DNA of 64,000 nt from Moorella glycerini. Lineage in GTDB: Bacteria > Bacillota > DSM-521 > Neomoorellales > Neomoorellaceae. Shown here one piece after another: positions 32,511-41,426 of the stretch. How positions within the stretch are numbered: position 1 is the first letter of the stretch; every line of letters starts with the position of its first letter. A program made the position numbers and the translations under genes. The stretch spans positions 2,108,001 through 2,172,000 of the forward strand of contig NZ_CP046244.1 of NCBI RefSeq assembly GCF_009735625.1, given 5' to 3'. The notes under the pieces were generated by a model. It did not search any database and had not been told where the DNA came from. It saw only the letters and a program-made list of their open reading frames with translations.

Positions 32511-33782
32511 ATGGATATTTACCAGTTGATACGTTCTCACCTGGCCGGTCCCCTGCGCCGGCGGGCTTTTAAATCACCCTGGGCCTACAGGCTGTTGAAA
32601 CAGCTGGTGGCGGCCCAGAAAAAACGCTACTCCTGGCAGGCGGCCTACGAACTGCTATTGAATACCATCGACCAGGTAGCGGCGGCATACCTGCAGCAGG
32701 GTCCGGTGGTCTGGCACAATGTTTTTTTCCCCACGGAAATCCTGTACGGCCTGGGTCTGGTCCCCTTTGCCCCTGAGGCGGCCGCCGCTGTGGCCGTAGG
32801 CCTGGGGGTGGCGGAAGAAGCTTTCCGGGTGGCTGAAGGCGACTGGGTGAGCGGCGAAAGCTGTTCTTTCCACCGCCTGGCCTACGGCTGCGACCGGGCC
32901 GGCTATTTGCCGCCGCCGGGGGCCGTCGTCTGCAGTTCCCACCTTTGTGATGCCGCCCCCCAGTCCCTGGCAGCTGCTGCCGGCTATCACAATGTACCTT
33001 TCTACCTGCTGGATGTCCCTCACCGGCAGGATGCCGCTGCCTTTAACTATGTGGCACGCCAGCTTAAAAGCATAACCTTCTCCCTGGCGGACGCTTTAGG
33101 GGTCCCGTGGGACCAGGAACGCTTCCAGGAGGCCTTGCTTGCCTCGAACACGGCCCGGGAGCACTTGCTGGCCGTCAACCGGCTGCGCGGGCAGCGGCCT
33201 GCCTGCATTCGCGGTGATGAAGCCCACGGGTTTATTTACCTGATGCTGGCCGGTTTCGGGTCGGGGGCTGCGGCCGCGGTGTACAGGCAGCTGGCCGCGG
33301 AGCTGGAACAGCGGTGGCGGGAACAACGCCGGGCCGTGCCGGAGGAAAGGGCCCGCCTTTTGTGGCTCCACCTGCGGCCCTATTATCCCACGGAGATTTT
33401 TAACCTCCTTGAACAGAAGGCCGGCGCGGTGGTTGTTTTCGAAGAAATGCACCACGTCTACTGGGAACCCCTGGACCCGGCCAGGCCGTTTTACAGCCTG
33501 GCGGGCAAGGTCTTAAGCCACCACGGCCTGGGTTGTATAAGCAGGAGGATAGAAGCCATCCTGGCCATGGTTGACGCCTACCAGGTGGATGGCGTCATTC
33601 ACTTTGCCCACTGGGGCTGCCGCCAGAGCACGGCCGGCCTGCGCTTGCTGCAGGATGCTTTGCGGGACAGGGAGATCCCCTTCCTGAACCTGGAAGGGGA
33701 CTGCGTGGATAAAAGCAAGTACGCTCCCGGCGCCACCAGGACGCGCCTGGAAGGTTTTCTGGAAATGCTACGAGCAGTTTAA
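32511..33782 (+). CDS. 2-hydroxyacyl-CoA dehydratase/benzoyl-CoA reductase family subunit (long)
   Basis: 423 aa, starting 10 bases after the first subunit. Cysteines at GESCSFHRLAYGCDRAGY, VVCSSHLCDAAPQS and VIHFAHWGCRQSTAGLRLLQ match the cluster positions of the partner-subunit type (HgdB-like). The FFPTEILYGLGLVPF start is the family equivalent of the first subunit's N-terminus, and an extra helical N-terminal extension accounts for the longer size. Together with the first subunit it should form a heterodimer with one cluster per subunit, or a double-cubane type cluster. Confidence 0.85.
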   Translation: MDIYQLIRSHLAGPLRRRAFKSPWAYRLLKQLVAAQKKRYSWQAAYELLLNTIDQVAAAYLQQGPVVWHNVFFPTEILYGLGLVPFAPEAAAAVAVGLGVAEEAFRVAEGDWVSGESCSFHRLAYGCDRAGYLPPPGAVVCSSHLCDAAPQSLAAAAGYHNVPFYLLDVPHRQDAAAFNYVARQLKSITFSLADALGVPWDQERFQEALLASNTAREHLLAVNRLRGQRPACIRGDEAHGFIYLMLAGFGSGAAAAVYRQLAAELEQRWREQRRAVPEERARLLWLHLRPYYPTEIFNLLEQKAGAVVVFEEMHHVYWEPLDPARPFYSLAGKVLSHHGLGCISRRIEAILAMVDAYQVDGVIHFAHWGCRQSTAGLRLLQDALRDREIPFLNLEGDCVDKSKYAPGATRTRLEGFLEMLRAV

Positions 33783-33796
33783 AGGAGGTTGTCCTT

Positions 33797-34573
33797 TTGA
33801 CTGTAACTGCGGGACTGGATCTGGGTTCGCTGACGACCAAAGCTGTCGTTATCCGCGATGGAGCGATTGCCGGGTCGGTTGTTATGAAAAGCGGGGTCCG
33901 GAGTGAAGATATTGCCTGGCGAGCCTTAAAGGCAGCCCTGGATCAGGCGGGTATAGGGGAAGAGCAGGTAGACGGTATTGTGGCCACCGGCTATGGGCGC
34001 GTCAGGGTACCTTTTGCCCACCGCAAAGTGACAGAAATAACCTGCCATGCCCGGGGGATATATCACCTCTGGCCGGAGGTGGCGACAGTAATTGATATCG
34101 GCGGCCAGGACAGCAAGGTAATCCTCCTTGATCGTGGGGGGAAGGTGCGCGACTTTGTCATGAATGAAAAGTGCGCCGCCGGGACCGGGCGTTTCCTGGA
34201 AGTCATGGCCCGGTCCCTGGAGGTTAACGTTGAAGAAATGGGGGAGCTCTCCCTGGCAGCACCGCGGGGCGCCAGCATCAGCAGCATGTGCACGGTTTTT
34301 GCGGAATCAGAAGTGGTCTCCCTGGTAGCCGAAGGCCGGCCGGTAGCCGAAATAATCCGCGGCCTGCATGAAGCTGTTGCCCAGCGGGTAGCGGCCATGG
34401 CCAGCCGCGTGGGCTGGGAAGAGCCGGTAGCCATGACGGGCGGGGTGGCGAAAAACAGGGGTGTCGTCAAGAGCCTGGAAGATAACCTGGGGACCGCTAT
34501 TCGCGTACCCCCGGACCCGCAGATCATTGGCGCCCTGGGCGCGGCCCTGCTGGCAGCTGACAGCAAGAAATAA
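33797..34573 (+). CDS. ATP-dependent activase of 2-hydroxyacyl-CoA dehydratase (HgdC/BadF type)
   Basis: 258 aa from TTG 33797 with AAGGAGG upstream. ASKHA ATPase blocks are TAGLDLGSLTTKAVVI (phosphate 1), ATVIDIGGQDSKVILL (phosphate 2) and MTGGVAKNRGVVKSLEDNL (adenosine). The cluster cysteines that bridge the homodimer are in NEKCAAGTGRFLEVMA and ISSMCTVFAESEVVSL. It transfers an electron to the dehydratase with ATP hydrolysis. Placement right after both subunits confirms the three-gene enzyme system. Confidence 0.93.
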   Translation: MTVTAGLDLGSLTTKAVVIRDGAIAGSVVMKSGVRSEDIAWRALKAALDQAGIGEEQVDGIVATGYGRVRVPFAHRKVTEITCHARGIYHLWPEVATVIDIGGQDSKVILLDRGGKVRDFVMNEKCAAGTGRFLEVMARSLEVNVEEMGELSLAAPRGASISSMCTVFAESEVVSLVAEGRPVAEIIRGLHEAVAQRVAAMASRVGWEEPVAMTGGVAKNRGVVKSLEDNLGTAIRVPPDPQIIGALGAALLAADSKK

Positions 34574-34595
34574 ACAGAAAACGAGGTGCCCTTGT

Positions 34596-35639
34596 TTGCC
34601 ATACGAACCCATTGCCCCTATCACCTGGAAGGACGGCCAGGTGGAGATGATCGACCAGACGAGGCTGCCCGGGGAACTGGTTATTATCCACCCCCGCACG
34701 GTAGAGGAGATGTGGGACGCTATAAAAAAGCTCAAGGTCCGGGGGGCACCGGCCATCGGTATAGCTGCGGCCCTGGGCCTTTACCTGGCTATCAAGAATT
34801 CCCGGGCCGGGGACAGGGCGGAATTTGAGGCCGAGCTAAAACAGGCCGCCGCTTACCTGGCCTCATCCCGGCCTACGGCGGTGAACCTTTTCTGGGCCTT
34901 AAAACGGGTGCAGCAGGCAGTGGCAGCTGCCACGACGGATGATGTTTCTTCCTTGAAGGAACTGGTGTTAAAGGAAGCCCTGGCCATCCGCGACGAAGAT
35001 GAAGCCATGTGCCGGGCCATCGGGGAAAATGGCGCTTCCCTCCTCCAGGATGCTGAAGCCGTCCTCACCCACTGCAATGCCGGTACCCTGGCTACCGCCC
35101 GCTACGGCACGGCCCTGGCGCCCATCTATTACCTGGCTTCCCGGGGTAAAGTCCTCAAGGTCTTTGCCGATGAGACCCGGCCCCTGCTCCAGGGAGCCAG
35201 GCTTACGGCCTGGGAGCTGCACCAGGCGGGCATCCCGGTTACCCTGATTACCGATAATATGGCTGCCACCGTCATGGCCCGGGGCTGGGTCCAGGCGGTC
35301 ATCGTCGGCGCCGACCGCATTACGGCCAACGGCGATGTGGCCAATAAAATCGGCACCTACGGGGTGGCCATCCTGGCCAGGGAACACGGCATCCCCTTTT
35401 ATGTGGCGGCACCGGCTTCCACCTTTGACTTGAGCCTCTCCAGCGGCGACCAGATACCCATTGAAGAAAGAGACCCGGCTGAAGTCAGCCACTTTGGCCT
35501 GCGGCCTACGGCGCCGGAAGGCATCAACATTTTTAACCCGGCCTTTGACGTGACTCCTCACCGTTATGTAACGGCCATTATTACGGAAAGAGGGATCATC
35601 CGCCCGCCATATAAACAAAATATCGCGCGCATAATATAA
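34596..35639 (+). CDS. mtnA: S-methyl-5-thioribose-1-phosphate isomerase
   Basis: 347 aa from TTG 34596, with GAGGTG at 34584-34589; the longer frame upstream runs inside the activase gene. Hallmarks are KVRGAPAIGIAAALGLYLAI, VLTHCNAGTLATARYGTALA with the catalytic Cys, FADETRPLLQGARLTAWEL, and IVGADRITANGDVANKIGTY with the catalytic Asp. It converts methylthioribose-1-phosphate to methylthioribulose-1-phosphate in methionine salvage. No later salvage enzyme (dehydratase MtnB, enolase, dioxygenase) is in the window, as expected for an anaerobe. Confidence 0.95.
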   Translation: MPYEPIAPITWKDGQVEMIDQTRLPGELVIIHPRTVEEMWDAIKKLKVRGAPAIGIAAALGLYLAIKNSRAGDRAEFEAELKQAAAYLASSRPTAVNLFWALKRVQQAVAAATTDDVSSLKELVLKEALAIRDEDEAMCRAIGENGASLLQDAEAVLTHCNAGTLATARYGTALAPIYYLASRGKVLKVFADETRPLLQGARLTAWELHQAGIPVTLITDNMAATVMARGWVQAVIVGADRITANGDVANKIGTYGVAILAREHGIPFYVAAPASTFDLSLSSGDQIPIEERDPAEVSHFGLRPTAPEGINIFNPAFDVTPHRYVTAIITERGIIRPPYKQNIARII

Positions 35640-35670
35640 AAAACCACCCCTAAGGAGGCCGGGTACGAAA

Positions 35671-35847
35671 ATGAATAAGGAAAGGGAAATTGACGAGCAG
35701 CGGCGGTTGGCTGAAGCCCTGGAGGAAGAGCAAGAGCAAAAGAGGGAGCAGTTCGCCCGTAATATCATGCGGGAAAGGGAAGGCGTTGCTGCTGAAAGGG
35801 AGAAATTCCTCCAGGACCTGAAGACCGGGTCCATTAAGAAGTTGTAG
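35671..35847 (+). CDS. Small coiled-coil protein, 58 aa
   Basis: ATG 35671 behind TAAGGAGGCCGGG, a strong ribosome site. The product is almost all charged helix (EQRRLAEALEEEQEQKREQF...). It is conserved in position between mtnA and the MTA phosphorylase gene, but no family is recognised. The good ribosome site and operon position argue that it is expressed. Confidence 0.65.
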   Translation: MNKEREIDEQRRLAEALEEEQEQKREQFARNIMREREGVAAEREKFLQDLKTGSIKKL

Positions 35848-35900
35848 CTAAGAAAAGAGGCCATTTGCAAGCAAAATATATAGAAGGGAGCGTTATCCGG

Positions 35901-36683
35901 GTGCGGATTGCGATTATCGGCGGTTCCGGGGTTTACGATCCGGGTATTTTAAGCAATATCCGGGAAGAAAGGGTTGATACGCCCTACGGTACGGCCGTCG
36001 TTAAGGTCGGTACTTACCAGGGCGAGGAGATAGGCTTCATGCCCCGCCATGGGGAGAAGCACACCGTGCCTCCCCACAGGGTGAATTACCGGGCCAACAT
36101 CTGGGCCCTGAAGATGCTTAAAGTGGAACGGGTGCTGGCCACGGCCGCTGTCGGTTCCACCAACCCCGGTTACAGGCCCGGGGATTTCGTCATTGTCAAT
36201 GATTTCCTGGACTTTACCAAAACCCGCACTTATACCTTTTTTGAAGGCGGCGAGATGGGGGTAGTCCATACGGATTTTACCACGCCTTACTGCCCCGAAC
36301 TGCGGCGGCTGCTGGTGGAGACGGCCGCCGGGCTGGGGATCAAGGCCCACGACGGCGGGGTCTACGCCTGTACCGAAGGACCACGCTTTGAAACCCCGGC
36401 CGAGATCCGCATGATCCGGCAGCTGGGCGGGGACCTGGTGGGGATGACCAATGTGCCCGAAGTGATCCTGGCCCACGAGGGGGGCCTGTGCTACGGCCTC
36501 ATTGCCATGGTGACCAATATGGCGGCCGGCATTTCCGCCACTCCTTTAAGCCACGCCGAGGTCCTGGAGATCATGGACCAGAACGGCAAGAACCTGCGCG
36601 ATCTCATCATGCAAACTATCCCCAGGATTCCCCGGAAAAGAAACTGCCGCTGCAGCCTTACCGGTGGGAAGATTGAGGTCTGA
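35901..36683 (+). CDS. mtnP: S-methyl-5'-thioadenosine phosphorylase
   Basis: 260 aa from GTG 35901 with GAAGGGAG upstream; starting earlier would add an unrelated extension. Motifs are IAIIGGSGVYDPG, MPRHGEKHTVPPHRVNYRAN, AVGSTNPGYRPGDFVIVNDF, ACTEGPRFETPAEIRMIRQL and VGMTNVPEVILAHEGGLCY. It splits methylthioadenosine into adenine and methylthioribose-1-phosphate, the substrate of MtnA. A methylthioinosine phosphorylase specificity cannot be excluded from sequence. Confidence 0.92.
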   Translation: MRIAIIGGSGVYDPGILSNIREERVDTPYGTAVVKVGTYQGEEIGFMPRHGEKHTVPPHRVNYRANIWALKMLKVERVLATAAVGSTNPGYRPGDFVIVNDFLDFTKTRTYTFFEGGEMGVVHTDFTTPYCPELRRLLVETAAGLGIKAHDGGVYACTEGPRFETPAEIRMIRQLGGDLVGMTNVPEVILAHEGGLCYGLIAMVTNMAAGISATPLSHAEVLEIMDQNGKNLRDLIMQTIPRIPRKRNCRCSLTGGKIEV

Positions 36684-36700
36684 AAAGGGAGGAGTAGGAA

Positions 36701-37978
36701 ATGGTTGCGTCTATTATTCGCGATCCCGGCTTGGCCCCCGGGGGGCTGCTGAAAATCGAGTGGGTGCAAAAGCATATGCCCATATTAAATGAAATTCGCC
36801 GGGACTTTGAGGAGCGGCGGCCCTTTGCCGGCAAAAGGGTGGCCATCTGCCTGCACTTGGAAGCCAAGACGGCCTACCTGGCCCTGGTCCTCCAGGCCGG
36901 GGGGGCGGAAGTGGCCATCTGTGGTTCCAACCCCCTGTCCACCCAGGATGACGTCTGCGCCGGCCTGGCAAGCCTTGGGGTGTCTGTCTACGCCCACCAT
37001 GGTTGCACGGCGGGAGAATATAATTTTTATTTGAATAAAGTGCTGGATACCAGGCCCCAGTTGTTGATTGATGACGGCGGCGACCTGGTCCATTTACTCC
37101 ATACCGGCCGGCGGGAGCTCCTGCCGGGGATTACCGGCGGTGCCGAAGAGACCACCACCGGCATTTTACGCCTGCAGGCCATGGAAGCCGAGGGGGTCCT
37201 GGCCTTTCCCATGGTGGCCGTCAACAACGGTGACTGCAAGCACCTTTTTGACAACCGTTACGGTACCGGCCAGTCTACCTGGGATGGTATCATGCGCAAT
37301 ACCAACCTGACGGTCTGCGGCAAGACTGTGGTCGTTGCCGGTTACGGCTGGTGTGGCAAGGGGGTGGCCATGCGGGCTAAAGGCCTGGGTGCCCGGGTAA
37401 TAGTTACCGAGGTTAACCCGGTCAGGGCCAATGAAGCCTTGATGGACGGCTTCCAGGTCATGCCTATGCGGGAAGCGGCTAAAGCCGGGGACTTCTTTGT
37501 GACGGTTACCGGCTGTGCCAATGTCATCCGCGGTGAACATTACGCCGTCATGAAGGACGGCGCCATACTCGCCAACGCCGGCCATTTTGACGTGGAAATC
37601 AACAAGCAGGATTTAAAGGCTATGGCCAAAAGCCACCGGGTGGCGCGCCGCAATATTGAGGAGTTTGTCCTGGAGGACGGCCGGCGCATCTATCTCCTGG
37701 CCGAGGGGCGCCTGGTAAACATAGCTGCCGCCGACGGCCACCCGGCCGAGATCATGGACCTCACCTTTGCCCTCCAGGCCCTTTCCCTGGACTACCTGGT
37801 AAAGAATGCCGGCAAGCTGCCGCCCCGGGTCCTCCCTGTGACCAGGGAAATCGACCGCCAGGTGGCCTCATTGCGCTTAAGGGCCCTGGGGGTGGAGATA
37901 GATACCCTGACGGAAGAACAGGAACGTTACCTGGCCGGCTGGCGGCATGAGGAGGGCGCTACGGCCGCCTCCAGGTAA
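36701..37978 (+). CDS. ahcY: S-adenosylhomocysteinase
   Basis: 425 aa, ATG 36701 after AAGGGAGGAGTAGG. Hallmarks are RVAICLHLEAKTAYLALVLQ, NPLSTQDDVCAGL, GGAEETTTGILRL, NNGDCKHLFDNRYGTGQSTW, the NAD-binding VVAGYGWCGKGVAMRAKGLG and ANAGHFDVEI. It cleaves S-adenosylhomocysteine to adenosine and homocysteine. Last gene of the operon; it joins with mtnA and mtnP in recycling SAM by-products. Its 3' end overlaps the convergent LD-carboxypeptidase gene by 52 bases, with no terminator between. Confidence 0.96.
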   Translation: MVASIIRDPGLAPGGLLKIEWVQKHMPILNEIRRDFEERRPFAGKRVAICLHLEAKTAYLALVLQAGGAEVAICGSNPLSTQDDVCAGLASLGVSVYAHHGCTAGEYNFYLNKVLDTRPQLLIDDGGDLVHLLHTGRRELLPGITGGAEETTTGILRLQAMEAEGVLAFPMVAVNNGDCKHLFDNRYGTGQSTWDGIMRNTNLTVCGKTVVVAGYGWCGKGVAMRAKGLGARVIVTEVNPVRANEALMDGFQVMPMREAAKAGDFFVTVTGCANVIRGEHYAVMKDGAILANAGHFDVEINKQDLKAMAKSHRVARRNIEEFVLEDGRRIYLLAEGRLVNIAAADGHPAEIMDLTFALQALSLDYLVKNAGKLPPRVLPVTREIDRQVASLRLRALGVEIDTLTEEQERYLAGWRHEEGATAASR

Positions 37979-38904
37979 GTCAGGGTACACGCCGCCGCAT
38001 CCAGGCGGGCGCTGATACCCAGGGGCAGGGTGGCCTGGGTAGCCAGGTGGCCGGCCGGCAGGCCGTAGAAACAGGGAATGCCCAGGGGGGCCAGGTGCCC
38101 GGTTATGACTTCCAGGGGGCCGGGTTTAAGAGAGGAATCCCCGCACCCGGTACAGATACCAAAAACAATCCCGGCTGCCGCCTCCAGCTTGCCTGCCAGC
38201 TTGAGCTGGGTGAGCAGCCGGTCGAGGCGGTAGGGCGCCTCATCCACTTCTTCGAGGAAAAGGATTTTCCCCCGGGTGTCAATTTCAAAGGGTGTGCCCA
38301 GGCTGGCCACTACCAGGGAGAGGTTACCCCCAGTGACTATACCTTCGGCCTGTCCGGGGGTAATGGTTACCGGTGGGGGTAACCCCGGCGCTGGCGGGAT
38401 GCTGCCCAGGGGTGAAGTAACCGTCAGGGCCCGGCAGAGGTTTTCCCGGGTATAGGGGTGCAAGTCCTCGCTGCCCAGTTCGGGATAGAGCATGGGGCCG
38501 TGGAAGGTTACCAGGCCGGTCATTTTGTTGAGGGCCAGGTGCAGGGCGGTAATGTCGCTGTAGCCCACTAAAATTTTTGGATGGCAACGGATAAGGTTGT
38601 AGTCGAGATCAGCCAGGAGCCGCAGGGTGCCATAACCGCCCCGGAGGCAGGTTATGGCCTTTACTTCCGGGTCCCGGAACATCTGGTGCAGGTCGGCCAG
38701 GCGTCCGGCATCGCTGCCGGCCAGGTAACCGGCGGCCTTGCTTATATGGGCCCCGGTACGGACCCGGTAACCCAGGCTGCGCCAGAAGCGGATCCCCCTG
38801 GCCAGGTAAGCCGGGTCCGCCAGGGGACTGGCCGGGGCAATGATCCCGATGGTATCGCCCTCCAGAAGGGCCGGAGGTTTTAAAATGGTGGTTGGTCCGG
38901 ACAT
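37927..38904 (-). CDS. ldcA: LD-carboxypeptidase (peptidase family S66)
   Basis: 325 aa from ATG 38904 with AGAGGGAAG upstream; the frame extends nine codons further but without a ribosome site. Family features are GDTIGIIAPASPL at the start, TCLRGGYGTLRLL, ILVGYSDITALH with the nucleophilic Ser, the ILFLEEVDEAPYRLDRLL Glu, and LPAGHLATQATLPLGI with the catalytic His. It trims the terminal D-Ala from tetrapeptides during peptidoglycan recycling; a role in microcin resistance (MccF-type) is possible for the family. Confidence 0.92.
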   Translation of the reverse strand: MSGPTTILKPPALLEGDTIGIIAPASPLADPAYLARGIRFWRSLGYRVRTGAHISKAAGYLAGSDAGRLADLHQMFRDPEVKAITCLRGGYGTLRLLADLDYNLIRCHPKILVGYSDITALHLALNKMTGLVTFHGPMLYPELGSEDLHPYTRENLCRALTVTSPLGSIPPAPGLPPPVTITPGQAEGIVTGGNLSLVVASLGTPFEIDTRGKILFLEEVDEAPYRLDRLLTQLKLAGKLEAAAGIVFGICTGCGDSSLKPGPLEVITGHLAPLGIPCFYGLPAGHLATQATLPLGISARLDAAACTLTYLEAAVAPSSCRQPAR

Positions 38905-39038
38905 GGCACTTCCCTCTACCTGGAGTATCAATTCCTGCGATCCTGGTTCACTTACATTACATCCAGGTCGGCCTCTAGTTGGCTCTGGTTAACTGGCACC
39001 AGGCCCCCTGATCCATATTATATGCTGCTGCTAAAATA

Positions 39039-39065
39039 AAAACGGCAGGGTTTACCTGCCGTTTG
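39039..39065 (-). terminator. Terminator of the DUF1540 gene (bidirectional look)
   Basis: AAACGGCAGG (39039-39048) pairs with CCTGCCGTTT (39055-39064). T-runs are present on the minus side (complement of AAAATAAA). It lies 22 bases beyond the DUF1540 stop. Confidence 0.8.
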
Positions 39066-39087
39066 CCCATTATTGAACCGGGCAGTG

Positions 39088-39330
39088 TTATTTGCGGGTG
39101 ATGCCGTCGGCATTTTTTTCAGCAGAACCCTTGGCAATGAAAGTCTTGCAGCAGGTTTCTGCCGAAGACTTAACAGGGGTGGCTGAAATAGTACCGGCCA
39201 TGGGGGCATCGACATTCTGGGGTTGAGAGTTACTCATGGCATCGGAAGTAACCAGGATCTGTGAGGCATCACAGACATTACCACTGGACCAGTAATGGCA
39301 GTTATTAACGCTGCAGGTAATGCGCGGCAT
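39088..39330 (-). CDS. DUF1540 protein, 80 aa
   Basis: ATG 39330 preceded by TTGGAGGTGCC; an upstream in-frame ATG at 39345 would lie within that ribosome site. The N-terminal PRITCSVNNCHYWSSGNVCD has the C...NC.Y......C pattern of DUF1540, and the C-terminus ETCCKTFIAK adds two more Cys. Probably a small metal-binding protein, common in spore formers; function unknown. Confidence 0.88.
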   Translation of the reverse strand: MPRITCSVNNCHYWSSGNVCDASQILVTSDAMSNSQPQNVDAPMAGTISATPVKSSAETCCKTFIAKGSAEKNADGITRK

Positions 39331-39465
39331 AAAAGGCACCTCCAATAATTAATTGGCCTTCTAAAGAAAATATCCCCCGGCAGCAGCCTTTTTATGCGCC
39401 TGAGTTCCATTAGATAATTTATATCCCACCGGTAAATACTAATTTTGAAGTTTTAGTGAAGTTCC

Positions 39466-39494
39466 TTGACAAAGGTGAAGTCGGTAAATAAGAT
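39466..39494 (+). promoter_or_regulatory. Sigma-A type promoter for the SHOCT gene
   Basis: TTGACA (39466-39471), 17 bases, TAAGAT (39489-39494). It is 80 bases before the ATG at 39574 and could also serve the htpX-psp operon downstream. Confidence 0.75.
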
Positions 39495-39573
39495 GGACTT
39501 AAACAACTACAGGCAGGGGGTATGTCAAACTTAACCCTGAACTTGCTGAAAATAGTTAAGGAGGTTATAATAT

Positions 39574-39810
39574 ATGATGTGGGGATATTTCGGCAACTGG
39601 GGGATGGGCCTCTGGATGCTGGTCTGGTGGGTGTTACTAATCGGTATCCTGGTCCTGGCGGTCTATGGCCTGGTAAGCCTCTTTAACCGCCGCACCGGCC
39701 AGCAGCCCGTGCTGCGTCCCGACCCCCTGGGAATTTTGAAGGAACGTTATGCAAGGGGTGAAATTACCACCGACGAGTACCACCGCATGCGTGAGGAACT
39801 GAAGGAATAA
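39574..39810 (+). CDS. Small membrane protein with SHOCT domain
   Basis: 78 aa, ATG 39574 with AAGGAGG upstream. One membrane helix (LWMLVWWVLLIGILVLAVYG) is followed by the SHOCT motif DPLGILKERYARGEITTDEY HRMREEL. The N-terminus MMWGYFGNWG is glycine/tryptophan-rich, as common in this group. SHOCT domains are oligomerisation modules; the role is unknown. It precedes the envelope-stress genes by 127 bases and may be part of that response. Confidence 0.85.
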   Translation: MMWGYFGNWGMGLWMLVWWVLLIGILVLAVYGLVSLFNRRTGQQPVLRPDPLGILKERYARGEITTDEYHRMREELKE

Positions 39811-39937
39811 AACCCCATTTGCAGGGAAAACGTCATAAACGTTTAAGCACCATCACCAGCGAAGCAACGTATAGGTCTTCTAAAGATCCCACCTCTCACT
39901 TCTCACATTTCATATCTTATTAAGGGGGAGGGTGGCT

Positions 39938-40834
39938 ATGCGACGCCAACTTGGTAGCGATGCCGGCTTAACGGCGCGGATGTTTTTAACCATGTTTTTG
40001 CTGGCAGCCCTGTATCTCTTTTTCCTGGCCGTCCTGTGGCAGGCCGGGGTCAGTTATACAGGTATGATCATTTTTGTCGGGATCATGCTGGCCGTCCAGT
40101 ATTACTTTTCCGACCGCATGGTGCTCTGGTCCATGGGTGCCCGGGAGGTATCGCCCCGGGAAGCGCCGGAACTCCATGCCCTGGTGGAAAGGCTGGCCGC
40201 CCTGGCCGACTTACCCAAACCCAGGGTGGCTATTGTTGATACTCCCATGCCCAATGCCTTCGCCACCGGCCGTAATCCGGCCAATGCCGTCGTGGCAGTG
40301 ACAACCGGCATCCTGGAACGCCTGGACCCGCCGGAACTGGAGGCCGTCCTGGGCCATGAATTGAGCCATATCAAAAACCGGGATATGACGGTGCTGACGC
40401 TGGCCAGCTTTTTTGCTACCGTTGCTTCCTTTATTGTGCAAAACTTTTTCTACTGGGGCGGCGCCTTTAGCGGCCGCGACCGGGACGAGCGCAACAATAC
40501 CATGCTGGTTTACCTGGTGTCCCTGGTGGTCTGGCTGGTTAGTTACTTCCTCATTCGTGCCCTGTCCCGTTACCGGGAGTTTGCCGCCGACCGGGGTGCG
40601 GCCATCCTTACCGGTTCGCCGGGCCAGCTGGCCTCCGCCCTGGTAAAGATCAGCAGCAGCATGGCGCGCATCCCTGACCGGGATTTACGCCAGGCCGAGG
40701 CCTTTAACGCCTTCTTCATTATCCCGGCCTTAAACGGCAACAGCATCATGGAACTTTTCTCTACCCACCCGTCCCTGGAGCGCCGCCTGGCCTACCTGCG
40801 TAAACTGGAGCGGGAAATGGAGGAGTGGCGGTGA
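39938..40834 (+). CDS. htpX: HtpX-type membrane zinc metalloprotease (M48)
   Basis: 298 aa from ATG 39938, as GGGGGAGGG lies at the right distance; GTG 39932 would be inside it. Membrane helices at about 15-35, 40-58, 150-175 and 190-210. The zinc site is VLGHELSHIKNRDMTVL with a third ligand in REFAADRGAAILTG. HtpX degrades misfolded membrane proteins. The stop overlaps the GTG of pspAB. Co-location with phage-shock genes supports a membrane-stress role. Confidence 0.93.
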   Translation: MRRQLGSDAGLTARMFLTMFLLAALYLFFLAVLWQAGVSYTGMIIFVGIMLAVQYYFSDRMVLWSMGAREVSPREAPELHALVERLAALADLPKPRVAIVDTPMPNAFATGRNPANAVVAVTTGILERLDPPELEAVLGHELSHIKNRDMTVLTLASFFATVASFIVQNFFYWGGAFSGRDRDERNNTMLVYLVSLVVWLVSYFLIRALSRYREFAADRGAAILTGSPGQLASALVKISSSMARIPDRDLRQAEAFNAFFIIPALNGNSIMELFSTHPSLERRLAYLRKLEREMEEWR

Positions 40835-41403
40835 GCTTATGGGACGCCCTCCTGGGGCGGACCCGGGTACCGCCGGCGCGGACGGAGCCTCTTTTTGCCC
40901 TGAGCACGGCCATTATCACCCTGGAAAGCGAGCTGGGCTGGCACCCCGGCGGCCGGGGCGGGGTGGTGCTGCGGCCTGGGGAAGATAGTTTTTTTGCCGG
41001 CGCCCGCGAAGAGACGGAGGAACTGGTAGCCCTGGCCGCCCGGGAAATGGAGGGCCGCCTGGAGAGTAAAAAGGATGAATACGGCTACCAGTGGCTCATC
41101 TTCGCCGACCGCGACTGGGAGGATCTGGTGGCCCTGGTCCATATGGCCGGCCAGAATTTTAAGGACAGGGGCGCCGGCGACCGCCTGCTGGCGGCGGTTT
41201 TTAAGCTGCAGAAAAAGGACCAGGTCCTCTATCTCATTTTTAGCTATAAGCGGGGAGCCTTTTACCCCTTTATCCCCGTTGATGAGCAGAATAAGAAGCG
41301 GGATAATGCCGGGGAAATGCGCCTGGCGGCTTTAATGGAGAAGGAACTTCCCTGGGAAAAGGATATCACCCGCTGGTACCCCCTCTGGGGTTGCCCGGTA
41401 TAA
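40831..41403 (+). CDS. pspAB: PspA-associated protein PspAB
   Basis: 190 aa from GTG 40831, overlapping the htpX TGA; GGAGG at 40820-40824. The start VSLWDALLGRTRVPPARTEP LFALSTA, the central SKKDEYGYQWLIFADRDWED and the end KDITRWYPLWGC match PspAB proteins known beside PspA in actinobacteria and some Firmicutes. Function not established. Its place between htpX and pspA links it to envelope stress. Confidence 0.82.
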   Translation: MSLWDALLGRTRVPPARTEPLFALSTAIITLESELGWHPGGRGGVVLRPGEDSFFAGAREETEELVALAAREMEGRLESKKDEYGYQWLIFADRDWEDLVALVHMAGQNFKDRGAGDRLLAAVFKLQKKDQVLYLIFSYKRGAFYPFIPVDEQNKKRDNAGEMRLAALMEKELPWEKDITRWYPLWGCPV

Positions 41404-41426
41404 CCCACGAAAGGAGCTTTTGTACT

